From JAQVEM01 sp964610315 (GTDB lineage Bacteria > Actinomycetota > Humimicrobiia > Humimicrobiales > Humimicrobiaceae): a DNA stretch of 64,000 bases. The notes beneath the pieces were generated by a model. The model saw nothing but the letters and a program-made list of their open reading frames with translations. It was not told the origin of the DNA and made no database searches. The translations under genes and the position numbers were made by a program. This document shows positions 51,407 through 60,532 of this stretch, in pieces (position 1 is the stretch's first letter; every line of letters begins with the position of its first letter). Where the stretch lies: assembly GCA_964610315.1 (NCBI GenBank), contig CAZSVM010000008.1, positions 1 through 64,000 on the forward strand. Reading direction: 5' to 3'.

Positions 51407-52840
51407 CTATTCTTTTTCCTTTTTCAATATCTCTATAAAAATCTTTGCTATATTAGGATCAAACTGGGTACCGCTGCATCTTTTAATTTCCTCTACGGCT
51501 TCCTTCTTTGTCATTTTTTTCTTATAGGACCGGCCATTTATTATAGCTTCGTAAGAGTTAATAAGAAACGAAATTCTGGAGAGTATGGGAATCTCTTCGC
51601 CCTTTATGCCTCTTGGATATCCGCTGCCGTCGTACCGTTCGTGATGAGAGAGTATGGACTCTGCTATTGGTTTAAGTTTAGGTAAAGATTCTGCAATACG
51701 GTAACCTATTAAAGGAAGATCTTTTATTATTTTCCATTCTTCTTTGGTAAGCCTCCCTTTTTTTGACATTATTTCATCCACCAGTGCTACTTTTCCTATA
51801 TTGTGCAGGCTTAAAAGAATTCTCAGTTCCTCAAGTTTTACCGGGGAAAGATTTAATTTTTCCCCCAGTTGGAGCGCATAGTTCTCCATTTTTTTAATAG
51901 GAACCCCGCTTCTGTAATTTTCTTTTTTCAAATTCTCTCTGAGTGATTCTACCAGGCTCTCATGAACAGGTCTGCTGTCCGATATTTTATTTTTATACAT
52001 CTTATCTTCGGCTCTTCTCAGCACATCATTTATATTCTCTTTCAAAGATTTCTTGGTGGTGATTCCGAATGAAATACTGAGGGGCATATTGGCACAGCTT
52101 CCTTCCTTGCACATTATCTTTACTCTCTTTACTATATTTTTGGCATCCTCCCGACTGGTCCTGGGAAGTATGGCTATAAACTCATCCCCGCCCCATCTGG
52201 AAACTACATCTTCCTTCCTGAAGCTTTCTTTCAGGATGCCCGCTATTTTTTTTAAGAATATGTCTCCTTTTATGTGTCCATAGGCATCATTTATTACTTT
52301 CAGTCCGTTTACGTCTCCCATTACTATGGTCAGGGGAAGCTGTCTTTCGGTATTTAATCTATTTAGCTCTTCCTCAAAATAAGCTCTGTTGTATAGGCCG
52401 GTAAGGGAATCATGGAAGGAAAGGTATTTTATTTTTTCTTCCGCTTTCTTTTTATCGGTTATGTCTCTGGAAATACCGAAGGTGCCAATAATATTGCCTT
52501 TTTTATCATAAAAAGGCATTTTGGTTGTCGATACCCACCTATAATCCTTCCCGTTCCAAGTTTCTTTTTCCTCTATATCTACTATGGGCTTACCTGTTTT
52601 TATTATACGCTGCTCATCTTCGAATGCCTGTTTGGCGTGTTCATCGGAAAAAAAATCAAAATCGGTTTTGCCAATGGCTTTATCGGGATCTTTTATTCCA
52701 TATTTCCTTGCACAGGCTTTATTAACTCTTATACACTTACTATGAATGTCTTTAAAATATATACTGTCCGTAATGTAATCCATGAGAGCGTTCATTATTT
52801 GCGATTGGTTTACATCACAATTTTTATTTTTCTTTGCCAT
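51407..52840 (-). CDS. PAS-GGDEF-HD-GYP protein with decayed HD-GYP metal site
   Basis: This 477-residue protein has PAS (about 12-130, with FGISRDIT at its end), GGDEF (about 135-285, intact WGGDEF at 216-221) and HD-GYP (about 310-477). In the last, the HD pair is His346-Asn347, a first metal His is not visible (KKMENYA), and the downstream Asp of the aDvfdA motif is Asn428. HHERYDGSGYP at 399 is intact. Cyclic-di-GMP synthesis is likely, but hydrolysis is doubtful. It is convergent with nadE. Confidence 0.9.
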   Translation of the reverse strand: MAKKNKNCDVNQSQIMNALMDYITDSIYFKDIHSKCIRVNKACARKYGIKDPDKAIGKTDFDFFSDEHAKQAFEDEQRIIKTGKPIVDIEEKETWNGKDYRWVSTTKMPFYDKKGNIIGTFGISRDITDKKKAEEKIKYLSFHDSLTGLYNRAYFEEELNRLNTERQLPLTIVMGDVNGLKVINDAYGHIKGDIFLKKIAGILKESFRKEDVVSRWGGDEFIAILPRTSREDAKNIVKRVKIMCKEGSCANMPLSISFGITTKKSLKENINDVLRRAEDKMYKNKISDSRPVHESLVESLRENLKKENYRSGVPIKKMENYALQLGEKLNLSPVKLEELRILLSLHNIGKVALVDEIMSKKGRLTKEEWKIIKDLPLIGYRIAESLPKLKPIAESILSHHERYDGSGYPRGIKGEEIPILSRISFLINSYEAIINGRSYKKKMTKKEAVEEIKRCSGTQFDPNIAKIFIEILKKEKE

Positions 52841-52938
52841 TTTAATTTATTTGATTTAATAATTATTTTGATTCTGGAGTTCTCTTTCAAATTTAGGAAT
52901 TTACCCTTTCCACCCTCAATTTTCCCTTTAGTTTTAAC

Positions 52939-53928
52939 CTACCTGATTAAATTTCTCAATTCGGCAGCTTTTTCCTCCGGCAGTGTATCATTTATGAATG
53001 TACCTGCCCCCAGCTCGCACCCTGCCATGTACTTAAGTTTATTTTTTGTTCTATAAGGCGGGTAAAATTCAAAATGAAAATGATAATAACTATAATCCCT
53101 ACCATCAGTCGGACTTTGGTGGATCACCATAACATAGGGCATCCGAAAATTAAATAATTTATTATATCTTATTATTAGTTCCTTTATTATTCTGGATAGA
53201 GAAATAATCTCCTTCTCATTCAGTTCACACAAACTGCCCAGATGTCTTAAACAATAAATATGTACTTCATATGGCCAGCCGGCATAGAAAGGAATAAAGG
53301 CAACAAAGTCTTTATTCTTAATAACTACCCTGCTTCCATATCTTAATTCTTTACTAACTATAGTACAGTGAAGGCATTTTTTATTTTTTCGGTAAAATTT
53401 TTTTGAGGATTTCAATTCTTCCAGAGCAACCGGTGGTATATAGGGAAATGAATAGATCTGACCATGAGGGTGAGAAAGAGTTACTCCTATTTCCTTTCCC
53501 TTATTTTCAAAAATCAAAACATATTTAATAAAGTTTTTATTGCCTAAGTTAAAATACCTGTCCTGCCAGACTTTTATCAAATTACCAATTTTCTTCTCCG
53601 GCATATCCTCTAAAAATAAATCATGATTCGATGTGTAACTGACAACTTCACAAATTCCTCTGGATTGCATTTTAGAAAAAGCAAGAAGATTCTCTTTATT
53701 TATCCGGTCATAAAAATCCAATTTATCCGGACTTCTGCTAAAGGTGGGAAATTTATTCTCGAAAACTACGATATCGTAATCACTTTGCGGAATCTCGGTT
53801 TTAATTTTTTTATTTTTTGTCGGACAGAGGGGGCAAAAATTCTTTGGAGGTAAAAAAGTCCTTTCCTGCCTTTTGGTTGCAATTGCTATCCATTTGCTTT
53901 TAATTGGGTCGTAGCGTAGTTCGAGTAT
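52939..53928 (-). CDS. galT: Galactose-1-phosphate uridylyltransferase, probable ATA start
   Basis: The C-terminal part contains the nucleophile motif SHPHGQIYSF and YYHFHFEFYPP. The first ordinary start codon (TTG at 53721) would remove 69 residues including LELRYDPIKSKW and the zinc pair CPLC. GGAGG lies six bases before an in-frame ATA at 53928, directly after an in-frame stop, so ATA is the only start with a ribosome site. From there it is 329 residues, the family's usual length. It converts galactose 1-phosphate to UDP-galactose in the Leloir pathway. Confidence 0.93.
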   Translation of the reverse strand: MLELRYDPIKSKWIAIATKRQERTFLPPKNFCPLCPTKNKKIKTEIPQSDYDIVVFENKFPTFSRSPDKLDFYDRINKENLLAFSKMQSRGICEVVSYTSNHDLFLEDMPEKKIGNLIKVWQDRYFNLGNKNFIKYVLIFENKGKEIGVTLSHPHGQIYSFPYIPPVALEELKSSKKFYRKNKKCLHCTIVSKELRYGSRVVIKNKDFVAFIPFYAGWPYEVHIYCLRHLGSLCELNEKEIISLSRIIKELIIRYNKLFNFRMPYVMVIHQSPTDGRDYSYYHFHFEFYPPYRTKNKLKYMAGCELGAGTFINDTLPEEKAAELRNLIR

Positions 53929-53990
53929 TTTAAACCTCCATCAACCAGTATTCAATATTTTATGCTTGTTTGTTCCTTTGGAAGGCCTAT

Positions 53991-54194
53991 TTAGAAATCA
54001 TAATATATCAAATATCTGCCGTCGTCTTTTATTATTACTCTTTTTTTAAAACCCGAATCTTTGCTGCATTCTCTATCTATCAAACTTTTGTTTTTATGGG
54101 ATTGTCTTCCTTTATTATCTCCGGCACTATTATCTTCTTCCCCGGCCATTATTTTTCTATCCGGCTTAAATCTTTCCTTTCCCATTATCCTCAT
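53991..54194 (-). CDS. Small protein between galK and galT
   Basis: This 67-residue basic protein with a polar middle and a hydrophobic end, VIIKDDGRYLIYYDF, is encoded between galK and galT. Its ATG overlaps the galK stop as ATGA, so it should be translated by coupling. galT begins 62 bases after its stop. I recognise no family. The tight coupling suggests a real gene with a role tied to galactose metabolism, but that is inference. Confidence 0.55.
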   Translation of the reverse strand: MRIMGKERFKPDRKIMAGEEDNSAGDNKGRQSHKNKSLIDRECSKDSGFKKRVIIKDDGRYLIYYDF

Positions 54195-55420
54195 TGATCA
54201 TTTAATTTTACTCTTCTGGTTCCATCCGAAAACAAACATTCTATAAAATCAGGAGCGATGCTGAATCGCTCTATAAATTTATTTCTTATTATACCAGTAA
54301 TTTTATCAATTTTGTCTTTTTTAACAATACTGATGACACTGCCTCCGAAACCTGCCCCCATTAATCTTCCGCCGTAAACTCCTTCGATTTTACTTAACTG
54401 GTCAACCAGACAATCAAGTTTCTCGGTTGATACCTCATAATTATATTTAAGGCTGTTATGGGACTCATATAATATTTGCCCCAGTTTTTCAATATTATTT
54501 TTAAGCAGATATTGTTTTGCCAGCAGAACTCTATTATTTTCGGTAACTACATGTTCTACTCTTTTAAAGAGTTTTTGGGGCATTTTATTTTCCAATCTAT
54601 CCAGCAGGTCCAAACCTATATCCGATAGGGACATAATATTTTTTTCTTTTACTATGTCTGATATCAGCCGGACAGCCTGGTTGCATTCCTCTCTCCTTTT
54701 ATTATATTCGGTATCTGCCAGATTTCTTTCCTCTTTGGAATTAATAATTAAAATTAAATTATCCTCAAGATCAAAAGGGATATATTCATAGGACATATCC
54801 TTAAAATTAAGATAAATTACATGATTCTCTTTCCCGTAAACAACCGAGAACTGATCCATAAATCCGCAATTTACCCCCACGAAATTATTTTCAGCGCTAT
54901 TACAATATTCTACTGTTTTTTTCTTATCCACTTTCAAATCGAAAAGCCTTTCTATAAGCTTTGCCACCCCGACCTCAAGAGAAGCCGAAGAACTAACCCC
55001 GGCACCTACCGGCAGATTACTGTCTATGACCATATCGAACCCACCAATCTTATAACCGTGTTGAATATACTCTCTCAGAACTCCTTTGATATAATTTACC
55101 CAATGGGTATTTTTATCAAATGCAATATCATTCAACAAGAATCTCTTGGAATCATTTAAGGGTTTGGAAAAAACCTCAACGGATTCCGTTCCATTTTTAA
55201 AACCGGTTATAAGAATATACTTATCTATAGCCGCATTTATGGAAAGCCCCAGATTATAATCCGTATGCTCGCCAATTATATTTACTCTTCCCGGGGATAA
55301 AATATTGACCAGATCTTTTTTCTTAAAAGTATCTTCTTTTTTATGTTTACCTTCTACAAATGTTTTAAAAAATAGATCATTCATTTGTTTAAAATTGTTA
55401 TAGATATTCAGTTTTTTCAT
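54191..55420 (-). CDS. galK: Galactokinase
   Basis: This 409-residue GHMP kinase phosphorylates galactose at C1. The family signature SPGRVNIIGEHTDYN lies near residue 42, the ATP motif LPVGAGVSSSASLEVG near residue 130, and MGAGFGGSVISIV near residue 365; the catalytic Asp lies in VNCGFMDQF. It is the first gene of the galK - small protein - galT operon. The ATG has no clear ribosome site. Confidence 0.96.
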   Translation of the reverse strand: MKKLNIYNNFKQMNDLFFKTFVEGKHKKEDTFKKKDLVNILSPGRVNIIGEHTDYNLGLSINAAIDKYILITGFKNGTESVEVFSKPLNDSKRFLLNDIAFDKNTHWVNYIKGVLREYIQHGYKIGGFDMVIDSNLPVGAGVSSSASLEVGVAKLIERLFDLKVDKKKTVEYCNSAENNFVGVNCGFMDQFSVVYGKENHVIYLNFKDMSYEYIPFDLEDNLILIINSKEERNLADTEYNKRREECNQAVRLISDIVKEKNIMSLSDIGLDLLDRLENKMPQKLFKRVEHVVTENNRVLLAKQYLLKNNIEKLGQILYESHNSLKYNYEVSTEKLDCLVDQLSKIEGVYGGRLMGAGFGGSVISIVKKDKIDKITGIIRNKFIERFSIAPDFIECLFSDGTRRVKLNDQ

Positions 55421-55765
55421 ACCGGATTTTTCCCATGTTTCCTTATCAAAAATCCTAATTAGCCATTAATTAAAAAATTTTTTAAATATAATGCTATAAA
55501 AATACCTAATTTAACCGGAAGCCATCAAAGATAAATAACCCAACAAACATAACATAAGTATATCATTAAATATCTGATAATTTTTTTGGAAATTTTACCT
55601 TTTTTTAAGATAAATTTATTCCTTTATTTAAAATATATATTATTATTTGTTATTGTAATCTTTGATGTTTTTTTAGAAACTAAATTAGAATTCATAAAAA
55701 CTTTATTTATTTTCTCCCTTATTTGCAACAAAATGTTAACATTGTGAAAATAAAACTGAATTTAC

Positions 55766-55795
55766 CAAGCGCTTGCGCAAGTGGTTTCTTATAAT
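55766..55795 (+). promoter_or_regulatory. Operator O1 and -10 box of the galactanase gene
   Basis: The site AAGCGCTTGCGCAAGTGG has a perfect ten-base core palindrome CTTGCGCAAG (55772-55781) with the central CG of LacI-family operators. It is followed directly by TATAAT (55790-55795), so a bound repressor would cover the promoter spacer. An inverted copy lies 156 bp downstream. Confidence 0.65.
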
Positions 55796-55923
55796 ATAAG
55801 AAAATATTTATTATGTCAAGTTCCCTCATTTATACTTTTGAGCAAATATTTTAAGTTACAACCGCTCTCCCTGAGATTTATCAAAAATTTGACTTATAAA
55901 AAAGTTTTTTGTAATATATTGAA

Positions 55924-55949
55924 AGTGGTTGCGCAAGCGCTTTTATACT
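55924..55949 (+). promoter_or_regulatory. Operator O2, inverted copy of O1, with a possible second -10 box
   Basis: AGTGGTTGCGCAAGCGCTT, centre 55932.5, carries the O1 core AGCGCTTGCGCAA in inverted orientation. Centre-to-centre distance to O1 is 156 bp, about fifteen helical turns, which would suit repressor looping. TATACT (55944-55949) follows at once, with a weak TTGAAA 19 bases upstream. Confidence 0.55.
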
Positions 55950-56119
55950 TAAAATATTGTATTTAATTAACGATAGATGTCATATAAATTACCAAAAATA
56001 ATATTTGAAACTATTTATATTAAAATACCAAATAATCCTTATAATGAAGAACCCGGAAGTAAAAATCATTTAAACTATTTTTATTAAAATCAACTAAAAA
56101 ATGAAATTTAAAAGAGGAG

Positions 56120-58114
56120 TTGAGCAAAATGAAAAAGATATCATTGTACATAGGAGGTATAGTATTGAGCATTTTAACCATTGCAGTTTTCTCATTTAGC
56201 GGCTGTAAAGCTGCCGAAACATCCGGAGAAGAGGAAACCGCCAAAGTAACTGAAACGACAGAGGAAACTGTCAGCGAAGAATTACCAGAAATACCATCCT
56301 CCCTTAGTATTAAAGTAAATCCGATTCCTGATTTAAGACCGGATTTCATTAAAGGGGTGGATGTCTCCATGATCGCTGAAATCGAAAAAAACGGTGGAGT
56401 ATACTATGATACGGATGGCGAACAAAAAGATTGTCTTACCATCCTTAAGAATCATGGTGTAAACTGGATCAGGCTGAGATTATGGAACAATCCGGTTTTC
56501 ACGGCTGACCGTATCGCTTTAGAGAACCTTCGAGAGGGAAATAATGTACAGCCCGGTGATCCTGTCGGCGGCGGGAACTGCGATCTGGAAAGCATGAAGG
56601 GTCTGGCCCAACGAGCCAAAGCTCTGGGTATGAAATTCTTATTGAATTTCCATTACAGCGATTTCTGGGCCGATCCGGGACGTCAACCTACTCCGGCAGC
56701 ATGGGTCGGTCTCAATTTAGATGAAATGGCAGAAGCTTTATACGAATACACGAAATCCGTTTTAACTGACCTGAAAGATAACGGTGCTGCCCCGGATATG
56801 GTAGCGATAGGTAATGAGGTAACCAATGGGATGTGCTGGCCGACAGGTAGAATTCTCGAAGGTGATTATACACCGTTTATCACATTGCTGGAAAAAGGAT
56901 GTCAGGCAGTTCGAGAAGTACTCCCGGACGCAAAAATAATGATCCATCTGAACAAGGGCGGAGAGAATGATACCTATCGTAAAATGTTTGACCAGCTGGA
57001 AGCTGCTTCTCTGGATTACGACGTAATAGGCCTTTCATACTATCCTTACTGGGACGGCCCCATTGAGGGATTTATAGCCAATATGAATGATATATCCAGC
57101 CGCTATGATAAGGAGGTCGTTGCTGCCGAAATAGCATATGCTTTCACCACTGACAATTATGATAATATGCCCAATATTTTTGCACCGGCTACCGTTGATT
57201 TAGGAGGATATCAGGCTTCGGTTCAGGGACAGGCAACGGCCATAAGAAATATAATGGATGCCGTCGCTCAGGTTTCGGATAATAAAGGACTGGGAGTATT
57301 CTACTGGGAACCTGACTGGATAGCAGTACCCGGGGCAGGCTGGGTTACAGGAGAAGGAGATGCATGGGAAAACCAGGCCTGGTGGGATAAGGATGGCAAT
57401 CCGCTAGAATCTATCTGGACCTACAGGCTGGTTTCCGAATCGCAGGAATCCTTTGAACCCGAATTTGTATCGGTTGTTCCGGGAATAAAGATAAATACCA
57501 CTCCCGGTAATCCTCCCTCGATGCCGTCTGAAATCAAAACATGGTATGATGATGATGCAATCCATTTAGTTCCCATTGAATGGGATGAAATCCCGCCTGA
57601 GAAATATGCTGCAAGTGGTTCTTTTATTGTAGAGGGAACTCTTACCGGAACATCTTACACGGCTGTGGCTTCCATAACTGTCAGCATGCTTAAAAATCCG
57701 GGATTTGAACTGGGCAGTTATGAAGGCTGGGAGATAACCGGGACAGGAATAAAAGACAATATGGAAACTTCTGCAGGAAATGTTCATTCCGGTGGAGCTT
57801 ATGCAGGAGGATACTGGTTGGATAGCGATTTTCAATTTACAATCTCTCAAACCATTGAAGGACTAACCCCCGGCGAATATACTGTTTCGGCATGGTCCGA
57901 AGGTGCCGGTGGTGAGAAGGAGTTTTATTTATTCGCAACATCCGGCGACGTAACCGCCAAACAGGATATAATAAATACAGGATGGAATTTCTGGAGCCAA
58001 TATTCGGTAGACATTACCGTTGATGAAAGCGGAACCTGTACGGTGGGTTTGTATTGTGATGGAAATGCCGGTGATTGGGGAACGTTTGATGACTTTGATA
58101 TATCACCGAAGTAA
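56120..58114 (+). CDS. GH53 arabinogalactan endo-beta-1,4-galactanase lipoprotein
   Basis: From the Met at 56120 the protein has 664 residues; the ATG at 56129 is better placed after GAGGAG. A lipoprotein signal ends in FSFSGC near residue 28. The GH53 domain (about 70-440) has GVDVSMIAEIE, WIRLRLWN, the acid/base in AIGNEVTNG and the nucleophile in VVAAEIAYAF. An Ig-like segment (about 470-525) and a C-terminal carbohydrate-binding domain (about 525-664, NPGFELGSYEGW) follow, resembling CBM61. It cuts beta-1,4-galactan outside the cell. Two LacI-type operators control it. Confidence 0.93.
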   Translation: MSKMKKISLYIGGIVLSILTIAVFSFSGCKAAETSGEEETAKVTETTEETVSEELPEIPSSLSIKVNPIPDLRPDFIKGVDVSMIAEIEKNGGVYYDTDGEQKDCLTILKNHGVNWIRLRLWNNPVFTADRIALENLREGNNVQPGDPVGGGNCDLESMKGLAQRAKALGMKFLLNFHYSDFWADPGRQPTPAAWVGLNLDEMAEALYEYTKSVLTDLKDNGAAPDMVAIGNEVTNGMCWPTGRILEGDYTPFITLLEKGCQAVREVLPDAKIMIHLNKGGENDTYRKMFDQLEAASLDYDVIGLSYYPYWDGPIEGFIANMNDISSRYDKEVVAAEIAYAFTTDNYDNMPNIFAPATVDLGGYQASVQGQATAIRNIMDAVAQVSDNKGLGVFYWEPDWIAVPGAGWVTGEGDAWENQAWWDKDGNPLESIWTYRLVSESQESFEPEFVSVVPGIKINTTPGNPPSMPSEIKTWYDDDAIHLVPIEWDEIPPEKYAASGSFIVEGTLTGTSYTAVASITVSMLKNPGFELGSYEGWEITGTGIKDNMETSAGNVHSGGAYAGGYWLDSDFQFTISQTIEGLTPGEYTVSAWSEGAGGEKEFYLFATSGDVTAKQDIINTGWNFWSQYSVDITVDESGTCTVGLYCDGNAGDWGTFDDFDISPK

Positions 58115-58131
58115 ATCCGAAGACAAATAAG

Positions 58132-58162
58132 AAAAAGGCTGTAAAAAAATTACAGCCTTTTT
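58132..58162 (+). terminator. Intrinsic terminator after the galactanase gene
   Basis: A 13-bp perfect stem (AAAAAGGCTGTAA at 58132-58144, TTACAGCCTTTTT at 58150-58162) encloses a five-base A-loop. The U-run forms its downstream arm. It lies 17 bases after the stop codon. Confidence 0.92.
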
Positions 58163-58420
58163 CTTCGGAACGTTTTCCGGTAACTGTTATTATAAAAAAG
58201 TCATTCACCCGGAATTAATCTTTATAAATGCAAAAACAGATCATTTTTAAGTGAGAACTAAGAAGATAAATTTCAATAATAAATCCCTGGATAAAGTAAA
58301 AGATTCTTTCCATACATTCCCTTTAAATGAATATAAGAAATCTAAAAAATTTTAAATTTTTGATTATCTATTGACTGCCGCCAGACTGAAACTATTAAAA
58401 GAAATTAGAAAGGACTCAGT
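58163..58420 (+). promoter_or_regulatory. Intergenic region with a promoter for the 610-residue gene
   Basis: This AT-rich leader follows the terminator. TTGACT (58371-58376) and TATTAA (58393-58398) are separated by 16 bases, so transcription could start near 58405. GAAAGGA lies before the ATG at 58421. Nothing else recognised. Confidence 0.45.
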
Positions 58421-60253
58421 ATGAACGATTTCTATGTAACCATAATTCACAGACCGGAAATGGTGCCGGAATATCTCCAAAAGGAGGCAGAAGAAGGCAA
58501 AGAGGAAAACCTTGTCAGAAGCGAGGTTATACAGGAGTCCCTTGATATATTTCGTACCCAGCAGAAGGTTGCTCATGATAATGGTTTAAAAACTACCATC
58601 CAGATGACTTATGCCAGCCTGTTTAACAATGAGGCAGTGGCTATAGCCAGCGAACACCACCGGAAATACGACGATGAAATCGGCTCTACTTTTCTGGGTA
58701 TTCAATGCCAGGAATTCCGTGACAAATTCAAATCCAAAGAGCTGGCAATCTGGCTCTTTTCCATGGAGGATAAAAAGAAAATTGTTGATGAAGTTTTCGG
58801 CAAGTTTTATGATGTATTTGGTTTTTATCCTACTTCAACTGGCTCTTATTATATGGACGCCGAACTGGTGAATTACATCAAAGATAAATATCCCATGATA
58901 AAAGTGGCAGTGGCAACCTGCTGGGAAGAAGGCCCCAAAGCCTACCACAATGCCAATAACTCCTGGTATACCATTTTTGACGGAAGTCCCTGGAACCCCT
59001 GGATACCATCCAAAAATAATATCCACTGCCCGGCCATAAATGAACAGGATGACATCGGAATTGTAGCCATCCCCCATCTTTCACGGGATCTTCTGGCTGT
59101 TTTTGATGGTCCTGGTTCATATTACGGTACCCATCCCCAAAATATTTTAAGGGGCATGGTCTATAAAGATCATGAAATCCCCTATTTTAAAAATCTGGTG
59201 GATCAATACCGCTCCATGACTAAATTTAATAGAGGCTATTCCTATAATATGATGTACGTGGGTCCGGGCTGGATGAGCAAAAGCGGTCGGTGGGAAGCAG
59301 ATTATGATTTTTTACTTAAAAGTTACAAGGAAGGTATGGCCTATTACGGACAACTCAAGAAAAAAGGAAAAGCCAGAGACCTTACCATGAGTGAATTTGC
59401 CGATATCTATCGTCGGGATCGTCCCTACACCCGTCCCGAGTGCACCCTGTGGAAGGACGTCCTTTACGGTTCCAGGCGACAGCAGTTCTGGTATGCAGAT
59501 CCCTGGATGCGTTTCTGCCTGGATATGAATGAGGGTGGTGCCATGATTGATCTCAGACCTTATGCAGCCAGGCTGATACGGCCGTGCGGCGTCGGTACCA
59601 GGCATATGCAGGATGCATCCTATCCCTTCCTGGTGCAGTCTCTTTACAGGGCAGGATACTTCACCCACTATGCCGGTGAAGGAGCAGTCAAGAGCTGCAA
59701 ATTCAGTTATAGAGGTGAGGGAGTGGACCTGTGCGCCTGCCGTACCCTGGCCTCATTTTCGGAAGAGGGAGACACAAGGGTAGTAACACTGGATCCTGTG
59801 GATATCGAATTCGATAAGCTTACCATCAGCGTTCAGTCAATCTTCCGCCTGGCAGAGGGCACCGGTGAGATAGAGATAGTAAGAAAAATTATTGATTCCA
59901 CCGATCCAGAGGCAGAAATAACCATCGACGAATATATTACCGCCTGTTATGGTACCACCGAATACCCTGAAGACCTTACCGGAGTCAGGCTTTCTCTAAG
60001 GGGAGCATCTGATAGCAAAACTATTGATTATGCCTATAAATGCCGGGAAGCAGAGATACCCAATATTTTAACCGCCGAAGCCCTAATTCCACAGGTCGAT
60101 ACCCATTTGACCATGCGGGCCGATACAAACAGCGCCAGCGGATATTTCCGTGAAGGTTTTGCATTCTCACCGATGTATACTATCGGTATTAAAAGCATTG
60201 TTAAGGGGAAAGGAGAATTACATACATGGCTCAAGGTAGAAAAGGCAAGCTGA
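58421..60253 (+). CDS. Unrecognised 610-residue protein of the galactan locus
   Basis: This large protein without a signal peptide starts with NDFYVTIIHRP and is rich in Trp, Tyr and acidic residues. Conserved-looking blocks are GLKTTIQMTYASL near 52, GSYYMDAELVNYIKDKYP near 145, ATCWEEGPKAYH near 168 and WNPWIPSKNNIHCPAINEQD near 190; the rest is beta-rich. The first third could be a barrel of the polysaccharide deacetylase or glycosidase kind, but I recognise no family motif. Position between galactanase and beta-galactosidase genes suggests a carbohydrate-active enzyme. Its end overlaps the zinc-ribbon gene by 28 bases. Confidence 0.75.
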   Translation: MNDFYVTIIHRPEMVPEYLQKEAEEGKEENLVRSEVIQESLDIFRTQQKVAHDNGLKTTIQMTYASLFNNEAVAIASEHHRKYDDEIGSTFLGIQCQEFRDKFKSKELAIWLFSMEDKKKIVDEVFGKFYDVFGFYPTSTGSYYMDAELVNYIKDKYPMIKVAVATCWEEGPKAYHNANNSWYTIFDGSPWNPWIPSKNNIHCPAINEQDDIGIVAIPHLSRDLLAVFDGPGSYYGTHPQNILRGMVYKDHEIPYFKNLVDQYRSMTKFNRGYSYNMMYVGPGWMSKSGRWEADYDFLLKSYKEGMAYYGQLKKKGKARDLTMSEFADIYRRDRPYTRPECTLWKDVLYGSRRQQFWYADPWMRFCLDMNEGGAMIDLRPYAARLIRPCGVGTRHMQDASYPFLVQSLYRAGYFTHYAGEGAVKSCKFSYRGEGVDLCACRTLASFSEEGDTRVVTLDPVDIEFDKLTISVQSIFRLAEGTGEIEIVRKIIDSTDPEAEITIDEYITACYGTTEYPEDLTGVRLSLRGASDSKTIDYAYKCREAEIPNILTAEALIPQVDTHLTMRADTNSASGYFREGFAFSPMYTIGIKSIVKGKGELHTWLKVEKAS

Positions 60254-60435
60254 ATTACCGCTGCCCCCGATGTTTAATGCGCGAGATTGACATGGATCTG
60301 CTTTATGATCGGGATGCGGGCCAGTATTACTGCTTACGATGTTCCTTTACCGGTGACGAAAAGGAAATTCTACGGCTCAACGCTCAATTTCGCGATAAAT
60401 ATAGGGACCGTGCCAGAAGAATTACCGATTTTTAG
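60226..60435 (+). CDS. Small zinc-ribbon protein
   Basis: This 69-residue protein has two CxxC knuckles, YRCPRCLM near residue 12 and YYCLRCSF near residue 35, followed by a helical tail rich in Arg and Asp. This suits a zinc ribbon that binds nucleic acid or protein. AAAGGAG precedes the ATG inside the end of the 610-residue gene, so translation is coupled. No family recognised; a regulatory or accessory role for the locus is inference. Confidence 0.7.
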   Translation: MAQGRKGKLNYRCPRCLMREIDMDLLYDRDAGQYYCLRCSFTGDEKEILRLNAQFRDKYRDRARRITDF

Positions 60436-60532
60436 TGACACCTGATTTGAAATCATCTCTCCAGGAACGGATATATTTATAAGTACTTTCATTCAGAAAA
60501 CGCTTAAAACAGCTAAAAACTGCAGCCTTTTC

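Larger units (their letters stand above)
55421..56119. other. Intergenic control region between galK and the galactanase gene
   Basis: About 700 bases of AT-rich DNA hold the divergent promoters of galK and the GH53 gene. Apart from the two LacI-type operators and the promoter listed separately, I find no gene; the galK side has no strong -35/-10 pair. Confidence 0.7.

Noticed and set aside
55766..55949. Transposon-type inverted repeats
   Set aside because: The copies are short, lie in a promoter region and flank no transposase gene; operator function fits better.
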